Origin: Lysinibacillus sp. KCTC 33748
GTDB taxonomy: Bacteria; Bacillota; Bacilli; Bacillales_A; Planococcaceae
Assembly: GCF_002237755.1 (NCBI RefSeq)
Contig: NZ_MWSJ01000024.1
Span: forward strand, 1-64,000
Length of the DNA: 64,000 nucleotides
Reading direction: 5' to 3'
How positions within the stretch are numbered: the stretch's first letter is position 1; each line of letters starts with the position of its first letter. The notes below the pieces were generated by a model that was not told the DNA's origin, did no database searches, and worked only from the letters and a program-made list of their open reading frames with translations. Position numbers and translations under genes: made by a program. Shown piece after piece: positions 16,731-25,376 of this stretch.

Positions 16731-17240
16731 TTAGAAATAACGAGAATCATCAAAGTTGATTTCAACACTATAATTCTTTGCATTAATAAGATTCGATAAT
16801 TTATGGGCATCTTTTTCTAGTGTAATAGCACGTTCACGATAATCATCTGGCTCATACATAGCAATTTCATAAAGCATTGTAGTTTCACCATAGCCCGTGC
16901 GTACACTTTCTTTTTCATGCATACTAAACTCCTTGCAAAGCTCGACATCTGCACGGAGTTGTGTAGCGAGTTCAATGGCTTCAACTAATGCTAGTTTTTC
17001 ACCTTTAAAGTCTACTGAGTTTTTTATATTTGCTTCATATACTAAACGATCCAATGTACGAACATCGAGACGTACTTGAGCCAATTCAGCTTCAATTACT
17101 GTCATTGCGCGATTACTTGTTTTAGGTGCTTGTCCTTTTTCAACAGTTACAAAAGCGCTACGTTCTAATTCGCCAATAAGCTCCTGTACTTTTTTTGCTA
17201 AAATACTCTTGAGCTTAACGGCTTCTGCAAGATTAATCAT
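16731..17240 (-). CDS. DIP1984-like protein of unknown function
   Basis: 169 residues, mostly predicted helical and soluble. The N-terminus (MINLAEAVKLKSILAKKV) and the overall pattern resemble the DIP1984/septicolysin-like family seen in many bacteria, whose function is not established. The gene follows the B3/B4-domain gene with a 14-bp gap and its own AAAGGACG ribosome site, so the two form an operon transcribed away from queG. Confidence 0.6.
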   Translation of the reverse strand: MINLAEAVKLKSILAKKVQELIGELERSAFVTVEKGQAPKTSNRAMTVIEAELAQVRLDVRTLDRLVYEANIKNSVDFKGEKLALVEAIELATQLRADVELCKEFSMHEKESVRTGYGETTMLYEIAMYEPDDYRERAITLEKDAHKLSNLINAKNYSVEINFDDSRYF

Positions 17241-17254
17241 GAAAACACGTCCTT

Positions 17255-17944
17255 TTATAGTGTTGTAGATGGTGCTGCGTTTGTTAATAGGGCCATTTTA
17301 TAATCGCCACCATGAACTTGGTTAAACATCTTACCAGCAGATGCAAGAAGCTCTTTCGCATTTTCCACTGATAATGATGGGCGAAGATAGAAAATATGTA
17401 GAGACTCGGTCGTTTCCTCTGAAACAGACGTACGTTTAGAATCGACAAATGGTGATCCAAATGCTCCTTCAACATCACAGCTAAAAAGGATATTTTTTAA
17501 TGCATTAAAACGACCATTTAAACCTTCATAGCCAGTATCCTCGTTGCCAAGTGCGATTTCTATATTCCCTTTTAGTTTAGCCATATCATATAAACCTACT
17601 GGAATCTCATATTGGAGGGAGAAGAAATTATTTAAATCAACACCTGAGTGAAGTGGTGTTAAATAATTTTGTTTACTAATTCGGCGCATTAAGCTTTCTG
17701 CTGAGTGACGATAGCGGTTCGGATCTGCGCCAAGCTTTTTCCATAGTTGTCGCCATTCTGCGATACCCTCACGTTGCGTTACAGGACGATCTTGCATTTC
17801 TAAAAAGAGATTTTCTTGATACAATTGCATGCGACCTTTAATCATTTGAGGAGATTCAGAAACGACAATTTTGGTATAATGAATAATGCCGATTTTTAGC
17901 TCGGGATGTTGTGTCAATAGAGATTGATTAATTGTAATTTCCAT
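17255..17944 (-). CDS. B3/B4 domain-containing protein
   Basis: 229 residues. The central region (EWRQLWKKLGADPNRYRHSAESLMRRI, about 63-90) and the following LHSGVDLNNFFSL are typical of stand-alone proteins related to the B3/B4 domain of phenylalanyl-tRNA synthetase beta chain (COG3382 type). In the synthetase this domain edits mischarged Tyr; whether stand-alone versions hydrolyse a mischarged tRNA is not known to me. First gene of a two-gene operon, divergent from queG across 59 bp. Confidence 0.75.
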   Translation of the reverse strand: MEITINQSLLTQHPELKIGIIHYTKIVVSESPQMIKGRMQLYQENLFLEMQDRPVTQREGIAEWRQLWKKLGADPNRYRHSAESLMRRISKQNYLTPLHSGVDLNNFFSLQYEIPVGLYDMAKLKGNIEIALGNEDTGYEGLNGRFNALKNILFSCDVEGAFGSPFVDSKRTSVSEETTESLHIFYLRPSLSVENAKELLASAGKMFNQVHGGDYKMALLTNAAPSTTL

Positions 17945-18003
17945 AAAACATCACCTACTTTATCTATTTCTATTATTGTATCATGTAAGGAGTTGGAAAT
18001 GAA

Positions 18004-19134
18004 ATGAACATACATGACCTACAACGTGAATTTGTGGCGTATGCAATGTCCATTGGTGTAGACAAAATTGGCTTTACAACAGCAGCTCCATTTACAGAAT
18101 TAAAAAATAGACTGCGCCGTCAGCAAGAACTTGGCTATCAGTCTGGCTTTGAAGAAAGCGATGTTGAAAAACGTACCGAACCCCTACAATTGTTAGAGGG
18201 AGCAGAGAGCATTGTGGCGATCGCTGTAGCCTATCCGTCGCGCATGCAAAATGCACCTGTTGGCAAGAAGAGAGCAAGACGCGGGATTTTTTGCCGTGCT
18301 TCCTGGGGTGTCGATTATCATACAGCATTACGTGAGCGATTGAAATTATTATCAGCCTGGCTTGAGGAGCGTATAGAAGGTGTACGTATTGAATCGATGG
18401 TTGATACGGGGGCACTTGTGGATAGGGCAGTTGCAGAACGTGCTGGGATAGGCTGGAGCGGAAAAAACTGCTCGATTATTACACCTGAGTTTGGTTCTTA
18501 TGTATATTTAGGAGAGCTTATTACGAATATCCCTTTTGCGCCTGATAAGCCTATGGAGGATGAATGTGGGGATTGCCGTTTATGTTTAGATGTTTGTCCA
18601 ACTGGCGCTTTAATCGAGGGGGGACAACTAGACTCACAACGTTGTATAGCCTTTTTAACGCAAACTAAGGGAATGCTACCTGATGAGTTTCGTACCCATA
18701 TTGGTAATCGTTTGTATGGCTGCGATACATGCCAGACTGTATGCCCAAAGAATAAAGGCAAGATTAATTGGATACATGAGGAATTTAAGCCTGATCCAGA
18801 GCTTGCAAAGCCATTACTTGTTCCACTTTTAACGATTTCAAATCGTGACTTTAAAGAAAAGTTTGGACATGTTTCTGGTTCGTGGCGGGGGAAAAAGCCG
18901 ATTCAACGCAATGCTATTTTGGCACTTGCGCACTTTAAAGAAGAAGCTGCAGTACCAGATTTAGTAGCACTTCTTGAAAAAGATGAACGACCTGTTATTC
19001 GAGGAACAGCAGCATGGGCTTTAGGTAAGATAGGCGGGGTGCAGGCCCAATCTGCATTACTTGAGGCAAAAGCAAAAGAACGAGACGAGGAAGTACTCGT
19101 TGAAATTTATAAAGGTTTACAATTTTTTAGTTAA
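18004..19134 (+). CDS. queG: epoxyqueuosine reductase
   Basis: 376 residues. Cobalamin- and iron-sulfur-dependent enzyme that reduces epoxyqueuosine to queuosine at tRNA position 34. Two 4Fe-4S motifs are visible: CGDCRLCLDVCP and CDTCQTVCP. A C-terminal HEAT-like repeat (AVPDLVALLEKD ... GTAAWALGKIGG, about 315-360) is the usual tRNA-binding extension of the longer QueG form. AAGGAG precedes ATG 18004. trmL follows 14 bp downstream, and both products modify the tRNA wobble base, so a tRNA-modification operon is likely. Confidence 0.93.
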   Translation: MNIHDLQREFVAYAMSIGVDKIGFTTAAPFTELKNRLRRQQELGYQSGFEESDVEKRTEPLQLLEGAESIVAIAVAYPSRMQNAPVGKKRARRGIFCRASWGVDYHTALRERLKLLSAWLEERIEGVRIESMVDTGALVDRAVAERAGIGWSGKNCSIITPEFGSYVYLGELITNIPFAPDKPMEDECGDCRLCLDVCPTGALIEGGQLDSQRCIAFLTQTKGMLPDEFRTHIGNRLYGCDTCQTVCPKNKGKINWIHEEFKPDPELAKPLLVPLLTISNRDFKEKFGHVSGSWRGKKPIQRNAILALAHFKEEAAVPDLVALLEKDERPVIRGTAAWALGKIGGVQAQSALLEAKAKERDEEVLVEIYKGLQFFS

Positions 19135-19148
19135 GGAAGTGTATCGTT

Positions 19149-19622
19149 ATGCCATTGCATATCGTTTTATATCAACCAGAAATTCCAGCGAATACAGGGA
19201 ATATTGCACGCACATGTGCTGGAACAAATACCTCATTACATTTAATTCGTCCTCTTGGATTTTCCACGGACGATAAAATGCTAAAACGTGCTGGCTTAGA
19301 TTACTGGCATAGTGTAAATGTCGTTTACCACGATTCGCTAGAGGACTTTTTAGAGGCATCCAAAAATGGCGACGTTTATTTAATTGAGACATATAGTGAA
19401 GAACCCTTCACGACACATGATTTTAGTGATAAAGATCGTGATATTTACTTTATGTTTGGAAAAGAAACGACTGGCCTGCCAAAGGAATTTGCCTATGAGC
19501 GTCGCGATATGTGCTTACGTATTCCTCAGAGTGAGCATGTTCGTTCGCTCAATCTATCGAATACAGCAGCCATTGTTATTTATGAAGCGTTACGTCAACA
19601 AGGTTATCCAGGATTACATTAA
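19149..19622 (+). CDS. trmL: tRNA (cytidine/uridine-34-2'-O)-methyltransferase
   Basis: 157 residues, SPOUT-class methyltransferase that 2'-O-methylates position 34 of tRNA-Leu isoacceptors. The N-terminal YQPEIPANTGNIARTCA, the central FGKETTGLP and the C-terminal RIPQSEHVRSLNLSNTAA motifs (trefoil-knot AdoMet site) are all present. AAGGAAG lies before ATG 19149. It is co-transcribed with queG. Confidence 0.93.
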   Translation: MPLHIVLYQPEIPANTGNIARTCAGTNTSLHLIRPLGFSTDDKMLKRAGLDYWHSVNVVYHDSLEDFLEASKNGDVYLIETYSEEPFTTHDFSDKDRDIYFMFGKETTGLPKEFAYERRDMCLRIPQSEHVRSLNLSNTAAIVIYEALRQQGYPGLH

Positions 19623-19660
19623 AAAAAGCAGTTCTCTCATAGAGGAGAACTGCTTTTTTC
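19621..19660. terminator. bidirectional terminator after queG-trmL
   Basis: Long perfect stem AAAAAAGCAGTTCTC/GAGAACTGCTTTTTT. It also faces the convergent catE gene. Confidence 0.92.
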
Positions 19661-19696
19661 GTAAAAATGAATCCAAAAGTGCCGGAAACATCACTT

Positions 19697-20542
19697 TTAA
19701 AATTTTAATAAAACAACGATACCTGATGGGTCCTCTGTTTGGAATCCACCATCTATATCGGTAACAGGTGCACCAATTGCACGAAGATTTTCTTTCATTG
19801 TTGCTGCTTGCTCTTCATTATCTAGACGCAGTGAAAATGTTTGTAAGCCAACTTGATTTTCACCAAGCTTTGGTGCATTTTCAGAGTGCCAAGTGTTTAA
19901 ACCGATATGATGGTGATAGCGGCCAGTTGAGATGAATAAAGCTTGTGCGCCATAGCGAGTGACAATCTCAAATCCTAATCCTTTTGTGTAAAATTCCTCT
20001 GCGGCAGCTAAATTAGATACTGATAGATGAATATGCCCCATAACCGTATCAGCTGGAAGGCCACCCCATCTACCATCGCCTTCCTCTAATATAGAATGGA
20101 TTTTAAGAGGTTCAGTCACCATATGCACTTGGTCAAAATGCCAAGTCCATTCATTTTCAGGACGATCCGCATAAACCTCAATCCCATTATTATCAGGATC
20201 ATTTAAATAAAGTGCTTCACTGACATCATGGTCAGATGCTCCGAAGTACACACCATTGTTATGGAAATGAGTAATGATATTTGCTAAATCACGACGAGTA
20301 GGCAATAAAATTGCAAAATGATAAAGTCCAGTTGTTAAGCTCGTTTTTTCTTCTATTGTTTCAGGTTGGACGATTGTCAGTAAAGTTGTTTTACCATCAG
20401 CTGTTAGAGTTGTTCTATTTGATTCTTGATGTAAAACTTTAAAACCAATTACCTCCTGATAATAAGTTAATGAACGTTGTAAATCACTCACTTTAATTTC
20501 AACATTTGTGACATATGTGTTAGGTTTTTCATGAAAATGCAT
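19697..20542 (-). CDS. catE: catechol-2,3-dioxygenase CatE-like, two-domain VOC protein
   Basis: 281 residues with two VOC modules (about 10-125 and 165-281). The N-half has LYHFAILLPTR and DPDNNGIEVYADRP; the C-half has MGHIHLSV and GRYHHHIGLNTW, which supply metal-binding His residues. The end (DPSGIVVLLKF) lacks the Glu of many VOC enzymes, as I recall for B. subtilis CatE (YfiE). The family opens catechol rings in thiol-reactive quinone stress. Start ATG 20542, eight bases after GGAGGT. A 9-bp inverted repeat overlaps the promoter. Confidence 0.8.
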   Translation of the reverse strand: MHFHEKPNTYVTNVEIKVSDLQRSLTYYQEVIGFKVLHQESNRTTLTADGKTTLLTIVQPETIEEKTSLTTGLYHFAILLPTRRDLANIITHFHNNGVYFGASDHDVSEALYLNDPDNNGIEVYADRPENEWTWHFDQVHMVTEPLKIHSILEEGDGRWGGLPADTVMGHIHLSVSNLAAAEEFYTKGLGFEIVTRYGAQALFISTGRYHHHIGLNTWHSENAPKLGENQVGLQTFSLRLDNEEQAATMKENLRAIGAPVTDIDGGFQTEDPSGIVVLLKF

Positions 20543-20580
20543 AGCCAATTACCTCCAAATAAAAGTTATTATTAATCATC

Positions 20581-20625
20581 AACTTACTTTATGTAAGTAA
20601 GTTTATTTTATAAAGTGATTAAAGT
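20581..20625 (-). promoter_or_regulatory. catE promoter with operator-like inverted repeat
   Basis: AACTTACTT (20581-20589) and AAGTAAGTT (20595-20603) form a perfect 9-bp inverted repeat with a 5-bp spacer. On the minus strand a TTGACT -35-like element (about 20625-20620) lies 17 bp before a weak -10 that overlaps the repeat. The geometry fits repression, for example by an HxlR/MarR-type quinone sensor such as YodB or CatR in B. subtilis; no such regulator gene is nearby. Confidence 0.55.
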
Positions 20626-20814
20626 CAAGTAATTATATTGTTCCAGTAAATAAGAAAGGTAACCGAAGCAGCTATAGCGTCCTAATGAAAGCATCCAGTC
20701 GGAGGTGGAAATCAACCCAACGTTATGGTGGTGGGTCATGCAAGCAGATTTTCATGGTAAATTTTTACACTATTAGAATTTTGAGATGTCATTTTTTAAT
20801 GAATGTCATATGAA

Positions 20815-21125
20815 TAAGTTGATCTTCGTTACGACTGGGCGACTCCTCGGGGATCAGAAATAGAGGAACGGAGGCTAAAAGCATCACATCCTGTGATAAC
20901 GCCTCCGTGACCAACATCGTGTTGGCCCGAGACCCTGGAGCGAGCAAGAAGGGGAACGAAGGCTAAGAGCATCACGTCCTGTGATAACGCCTTCGTGACC
21001 AACATCCTGTTGCCCCAAGCGGCTCATCGGACGCCCCCAGGAAGCTCTGCTCTGTGCGAAAGCGAAGCGACAGCAACAAAGCGCCCAGTCGGAACGGAAA
21101 TCAACTCCTCGCTTTGCCGAAGAGT
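20815..21125 (+). repeat. composite intergenic repeat with duplicated hairpin
   Basis: Two direct copies 88 bp apart of a structured unit (20862-20925 and 20950-21012), followed by the dispersed family R1 (21010-21125; core GGAAGCTCTGCTCTGTGCG, then AAAGCGAAGCGACAGC, then CGGAACGGAAATCAAC). R1 recurs at 22743-22872 and, inverted or partial, at 34148-34300, 35308-35512 and 48113-48232. No ribosome binding site supports the open frame that crosses it. Confidence 0.85.
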
Positions 21126-21194
21126 CAAACCTTTTTACAATAGGGCACCTTATACCTTATACCTTATACCTTTTGCCGTAATAGTTTAAAAAAA

Positions 21195-21236
21195 ACAAAA
21201 AAATCACTAAGCACATACTTACGCTTAGTGATTTTC
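21195..21236 (-). terminator. terminator for the 30-residue membrane protein gene
   Basis: Stem AATCACTAAGC/GCTTAGTGATT; on the minus strand it is followed by T7, directly downstream of the small gene at 21245-21337. Confidence 0.85.
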
Positions 21237-21244
21237 TCGAGGTA

Positions 21245-21337
21245 TTATTTGTCTGATCTGTAGTCGCCTTCGTAACCAGCAGTGAAAATAGCAGTTAAAA
21301 ACGCTACTGTTACACCAATAATTAATATTAAACTCAT
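21245..21337 (-). CDS. 30-residue small membrane protein
   Basis: A short gene read from ATG 21337: MSLILIIGVTVAFLTAIFTA, then GYEGDYRSDK and a stop. One hydrophobic helix covers residues 2-20 and the tail is polar. An optimal GAGGAGGG ribosome site with 7-base spacing and a terminator just after the stop make this a complete transcription unit. I do not recognise the family. Confidence 0.7.
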   Translation of the reverse strand: MSLILIIGVTVAFLTAIFTAGYEGDYRSDK

Positions 21338-21482
21338 GGAAGAACCCTCCTCATGTTTATAAAGACATCTCTTTTTAGTATAGCCTATCTATTATAAAAA
21401 TGAAACGACGTAGCGGAATAAAATATGTCAGAAATGGTTCAGAAATAACTATTTAGGGAAAACTATAAGAGAGGTGATGATA

Positions 21483-21659
21483 GTGGAAAAAAAGGTTCCA
21501 AATATCGAAAACGGTACAATGGCTAGAAATTTTAAAGATTTACAGGATTTGGGGAAGCAGATGGAGCATTTACGTGATGGTCAAGAGCTTATAGAAGACG
21601 ATCGAATTCCAGACCCTATCCAAGTGGATGATTATGAAGAGAAGGCAGAAGAACAATAA
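21483..21659 (+). CDS. small acidic protein of unknown function
   Basis: About 58 residues, acidic and hydrophilic with no membrane segment (ends DDYEEKAEEQ). I prefer GTG 21483, five bases after GAGAGGTGA; the ATG codons at 21474 and 21477 lie inside that site. No known family recognised. It lies just upstream of the aldo/keto reductase but with its own translation signals. Confidence 0.55.
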   Translation: MEKKVPNIENGTMARNFKDLQDLGKQMEHLRDGQELIEDDRIPDPIQVDDYEEKAEEQ

Positions 21660-21743
21660 GTAATTCCCCCGTAAACTTTCCTGATGTTTCTTAAAACCAA
21701 TTTTTTGTATAATGGAACTAGGAAAAGAAAGGGGTTGTTATTC

Positions 21744-22574
21744 TTGAATTTACAATCAACAAAAACATTAACAAACGGTGTGGAAATGCCTCGCTTTGGC
21801 TTAGGTGTTTATAAAATGACAGAGCGTGATGAGACTTTGCAGGCTATTGATAAAGCTCTTAAATATGGTTACCGAGCTATAGATACTGCTTCGCTTTATG
21901 GTAATGAGGCTGAGGTGGGTGAAGCTATTCGTCATTCAGGCGTTAAACGTGAGGATATTTTTGTGACGACAAAGGTTTGGAATAATGACCAAGGTTATGA
22001 TGAAACATTACGAGCTTTTGAAGGATCTTTGAAAAAGTTAAATATGGACTATTTAGATTTATATTTAACGCATTGGGCAGTTCCTGAAACATTTGAAGAG
22101 ACGTATAGAGCAATTGAGCGTTTATATGATGAAAAACTAATTCGTGCAACAGGGGTCTCAAATCACCATGAGCACCATTTACAAAAGCTATTAGCTAAAG
22201 CAAATATTGCACCAATGGTCAATCAAGTAGAGGTGCATCCATATTTACAGCAAGATCCATTAAGAGCATATTGTAGCGAGCATGGAATTGCTGTTACAGC
22301 ATGGTCTCCATTAGGTCGCGGTGGTGTGCTTGATAATCCAATGATTATTGAAATTGGTCACGAAATAGGGAAGACAGCTGCTCAAGTAGTGCTGCGCTGG
22401 CATTTACAAAATGATACACTTATTATTCCAAAGTCTGTGACACCAAGCCGTATTGAGGAAAACGCACAGATTTTTGATTTTGAATTACCACTAGCACAAA
22501 TGGATAAAATAGCTACAGTAAATCGCAATGAACGATTTGGGCAAGACCCAGATAACTTTAAATTTAATTTTTAA
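21744..22574 (+). CDS. aldo/keto reductase
   Basis: 276 residues, single-domain TIM-barrel NADPH-dependent carbonyl reductase. The catalytic tetrad is visible: Asp and Tyr in IDTASLYGNE, Lys in VTTKVW and His in LTHWAVP. The coenzyme site IPKSVTPSRIEEN is near the C-terminus. The closest types are the Bacillus glyoxal/methylglyoxal reductases YvgN and YtbE. Start TTG 21744 lies eight bases after AAAGGGG; the longer frame from 21684 has no ribosome site. Confidence 0.88.
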   Translation: MNLQSTKTLTNGVEMPRFGLGVYKMTERDETLQAIDKALKYGYRAIDTASLYGNEAEVGEAIRHSGVKREDIFVTTKVWNNDQGYDETLRAFEGSLKKLNMDYLDLYLTHWAVPETFEETYRAIERLYDEKLIRATGVSNHHEHHLQKLLAKANIAPMVNQVEVHPYLQQDPLRAYCSEHGIAVTAWSPLGRGGVLDNPMIIEIGHEIGKTAAQVVLRWHLQNDTLIIPKSVTPSRIEENAQIFDFELPLAQMDKIATVNRNERFGQDPDNFKFNF

Positions 22575-22585
22575 CTACTTTTCAG

Positions 22586-22680
22586 CGGGTGTCCAAACAA
22601 CCGCTGAAATAGAGGAACTTAGTTGTTGATAAGTCCTGTGGCAACGACTTCACTTTTTCACAAAAAACATCTGCTGAAGT
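22586..22680 (+). repeat. dispersed repeat R2 (GTGTCCAAACA palindrome)
   Basis: CAGCGG-GTGTCCAAACAA-CCGCTG forms an inverted repeat, followed by a CCTGTGGCAACGACT stretch and AAAAAACATCTGCTG. Related copies lie at 32303-32370 and 54482-54582. Confidence 0.7.
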
Positions 22681-22742
22681 TTCATATTAATAGATTAAAG
22701 TGACATCTCAGAAAATATACGTTTTGTGAAGTGGTTGATTGG

Positions 22743-22872
22743 AGTGGAGGTTGGGCGACTCCTTGGGGCTCATCGGACGCCCCCAGGAAGCTCTGCTCTG
22801 TGCGAAAGCGAAGCGACAGCTACAAAGCGCCAGACGGAACGGAAATCAACCTTTCGTTTTGCCGAAGAGCCA
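22743..22872 (+). repeat. dispersed repeat R1, copy 2
   Basis: About 54 bp are identical to 21010-21063 (through GCTCATCGGACGCCCCCAGG and AAAGCGAAGCGACAGC), followed by CGGAACGGAAATCAAC with one small deletion. Confidence 0.85.
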
Positions 22873-22896
22873 TACTTACAATAGTTTTTAAACATG

Positions 22897-22932
22897 AAAT
22901 CCCGCTCTCTACATAGAGAAGCGGGATTTTAA
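22897..22932. terminator. terminator before the nucleotidase stop
   Basis: Stem AAATCCCGCT/AGCGGGATTT. It serves the minus-strand SLH nucleotidase gene. Confidence 0.8.
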
Positions 22933-22935
22933 AAA

Positions 22936-25116
22936 TTATTCTTTAGATTCTTTTACAAAAGGAACGTAGTTAGAAAGCATTTTTGCCATATGTGCACGTG
23001 TAGCGTTGTTACCAGGCATAAATTTGCCGTTTGCGCCGCTAACAATCTTTAAGTCTTTCAGAAGTGCGATAGCATCTTGTGTTTCAGCGTCGTATTTAGA
23101 AATATCACTGAAATCAGCTTTTAAACCTGTTTTTGCGTCATGTTGTAGGTTATACGCACGAGCGAACATTAAAGCAAGTTGAGCACGAGTTACTTTTGCA
23201 TTAGGATTGAATTTACTACCATTCACACCTTTTACAATTCCAGCTTCAGCAAGTGCTATAATTTCTTTTTGTGTTTCAGCATTTACATTAGCAATATCCG
23301 AGAATGGTGCTTGACCTTTAGCTTCAAGCTTTAAGGCACGTGCGATAAATGATGCAGCTTGAGCACGTGTTAAGTTTGCGTTTGGTGAATAAATTGTTGC
23401 AGAAGTACCGTTTGTTAAATCACGGTAATAAAGGTCGCGAACATAGCCTTCTGTTTCTGATCCTTTTACGATATCTGTAAATGGAATTGATGCAATAATA
23501 CGACCTTCTACTTTTGCATCAACTTTTTTCAGTGTATTTAAGTGTTCGATAAACATTTCATAGTCAATTGTACCAGGTTCACTTACACGGCCGTCTTCAT
23601 AAACTTTTTTCAGTGTATCATAGCCGTCTCCACCTTTAGCAGTGAACGTATTTGTTGCAGCTTTATAATAGGCTGCTTTATCTAATTCTTTACCATTTAA
23701 TTTAATAGATTTAACACGTTTACCAGCAGGTGCTTTTCCATCAAATTCTACTTGTAAACCAGAGAAGTGTAAGAAGCCACCAAATTCTTTAGGGAACTCT
23801 TTCACACTATGTTCAACAATTTCATAGATTTCAGAACCTTTTAATTTTACGATGCCAAGTGCATTACCGAATGGCATGACTGTCATAACTTCGCCAACAG
23901 TGATATCTCCTGCATCAATGCTTGCGCGGATACCACCACCATTTTGGAATGCAAATTGTACTTCAGGGTCAATTTTTTTAGCACCAGCAAGCATACCATC
24001 AGTAATTAAGTTACCAAGGTTTGTTTCTCCAGCACGAACACCCCAAAGATTACGACCGCCATTTAGTGGTGAAACAGCTGTATTACCTGTTGATTGATTT
24101 AATATTTTTGAAATTTTCTCTTTATATGGAGCTAAAAGTGCTGTAGCTTCAGGATCGGCTTCTACGGGCTTTTCTTTATCATTTAAAGCATGTAATTGAC
24201 CGAAGTAGTCAACAACGGCGCCATTATCGTTGAATGTTAAATCTAATTCACCTAAATTTTCGCTATATTGACCTGTTTGAACGATAATTGTAGGGTTCTT
24301 AAATGGTGTTTCAGCTTTCACAGGCTTGTCTAATTTAGTATGTGTATGACCACCTACGATTACATCAATGCCTTCTACAGATTTCGCTAGTAATTGATCA
24401 TTATCCCAATCTGCGGAGTCATCGAAGCCTATGTGTGTTAATGCGATAATTTTGTTAACGCCTTGTTTTTCAAATTCTGCTACTGCTTTTTTCGCAGAGT
24501 CGATATAGTTAGCAAACTGAACGTTAGCAACGCTTGAAATCGAAGGTGTTTCTTCTGTTGTTAAACTGAAAATACCTACTTTTTCTCCGGCGATTTCTTT
24601 AATAATACCGTCATAAATTTTACCGTTTTCAAAGTCTTTAGTGACTGTTTTGAATTGTAAGCCGTCGAATAAAGAATCCTTTGAAAAGTCAAGGTTACTT
24701 CCTAATAATGGAAAATCTGTACCCTTAACGAATTTAGCAAGTGCAGCATGTCCTTCTGGGCTTGATCCTAAATCGAACTCATGGTTACCAAAAGTCATGG
24801 CATCATAACCCATTAAGTTCATTAACTTCATATCAGCTTCTCCAGCAAATTCGTTAAAGTATAAAGTACCAGAGAAAACGTCACCAGCATCTAAAAGAAG
24901 TGAATTTTTATTTGCAGCACGAAGTTCTTTTACTTTTGTTGCACGCTTTGGAGCATCCTCAACGTGTGCATGCGTGTCATTTGAGTGTAAAACTGTTAAT
25001 TTGAAACCATCTTTCGTAGCTGTTGGTGCTGTTTCTGTTGCATGTGCGGCAAAACCGGGTGTAGCTAGTAAACTCGCAACTAGAGTTGTTGCTGCAATAC
25101 TTTTAACCCATTTCAT
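22936..25116 (-). CDS. cell-wall 5'-nucleotidase / 2',3'-cyclic phosphodiesterase with SLH domains
   Basis: 726 residues. Signal peptide at about 1-25. Metallophosphatase domain at about 38-260 (VLHSNDTHAH, DAGDVFSG, FGNHEFD, VGGHTHT; metal-binding Asp, His and Asn). 5'-nucleotidase C-terminal domain at about 335-500 (QNGGGIRASI substrate loop, GGDGYD). Three C-terminal SLH domains at about 550-720. A secreted, wall-anchored enzyme that dephosphorylates extracellular nucleotides for phosphate and nucleoside uptake. Start ATG 25116, nine bases after AAGGGGG. Monocistronic. Confidence 0.92.
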   Translation of the reverse strand: MKWVKSIAATTLVASLLATPGFAAHATETAPTATKDGFKLTVLHSNDTHAHVEDAPKRATKVKELRAANKNSLLLDAGDVFSGTLYFNEFAGEADMKLMNLMGYDAMTFGNHEFDLGSSPEGHAALAKFVKGTDFPLLGSNLDFSKDSLFDGLQFKTVTKDFENGKIYDGIIKEIAGEKVGIFSLTTEETPSISSVANVQFANYIDSAKKAVAEFEKQGVNKIIALTHIGFDDSADWDNDQLLAKSVEGIDVIVGGHTHTKLDKPVKAETPFKNPTIIVQTGQYSENLGELDLTFNDNGAVVDYFGQLHALNDKEKPVEADPEATALLAPYKEKISKILNQSTGNTAVSPLNGGRNLWGVRAGETNLGNLITDGMLAGAKKIDPEVQFAFQNGGGIRASIDAGDITVGEVMTVMPFGNALGIVKLKGSEIYEIVEHSVKEFPKEFGGFLHFSGLQVEFDGKAPAGKRVKSIKLNGKELDKAAYYKAATNTFTAKGGDGYDTLKKVYEDGRVSEPGTIDYEMFIEHLNTLKKVDAKVEGRIIASIPFTDIVKGSETEGYVRDLYYRDLTNGTSATIYSPNANLTRAQAASFIARALKLEAKGQAPFSDIANVNAETQKEIIALAEAGIVKGVNGSKFNPNAKVTRAQLALMFARAYNLQHDAKTGLKADFSDISKYDAETQDAIALLKDLKIVSGANGKFMPGNNATRAHMAKMLSNYVPFVKESKE

Positions 25117-25330
25117 CAATAATTTCCCCCTTATATTAGTCAGATGACTGATATTTCACTCTAATTCTATCATGAAAGAAATCCATCGTCATTACCAATA
25201 ATGGAAATGTATATTAAATTTGCTGTAAAAAATAGATGAAAGAAATGTAAAATGATATATTTATACTTTTAAAGAATAATAAGTAAAAACTTATTTCCAT
25301 AACGGAAATCAACTTATATAAAAAAGGAAT

Positions 25331-25372
25331 AAAAAAACTGCACCTCCAATTGTTAGTTGGAAGCGCAGTGCA
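25331..25372 (-). terminator. terminator and palindromic repeat (copy 2)
   Basis: On the minus strand CTGCGCTTCCAA ... TTGGAGGTGCAG followed by T7, just after the pseudouridine synthase gene. Shares the CTGCACCTCCAATTGTTA core with the copies at 16650 and 38081. Confidence 0.85.
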
Positions 25373-25376
25373 ACAA

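Noticed and set aside
20995..21189. Open frame in the R1 repeat
   Set aside because: The same frame appears, truncated or inverted, in other R1 copies and lacks a ribosome site; repeat sequence, not a gene.
22731..22916. Open frame in R1 copy 2
   Set aside because: Same reason as at 20995; it also runs toward the terminator.
23852..24097. Plus-strand open frame inside the nucleotidase gene
   Set aside because: Antisense shadow of a well-supported gene.
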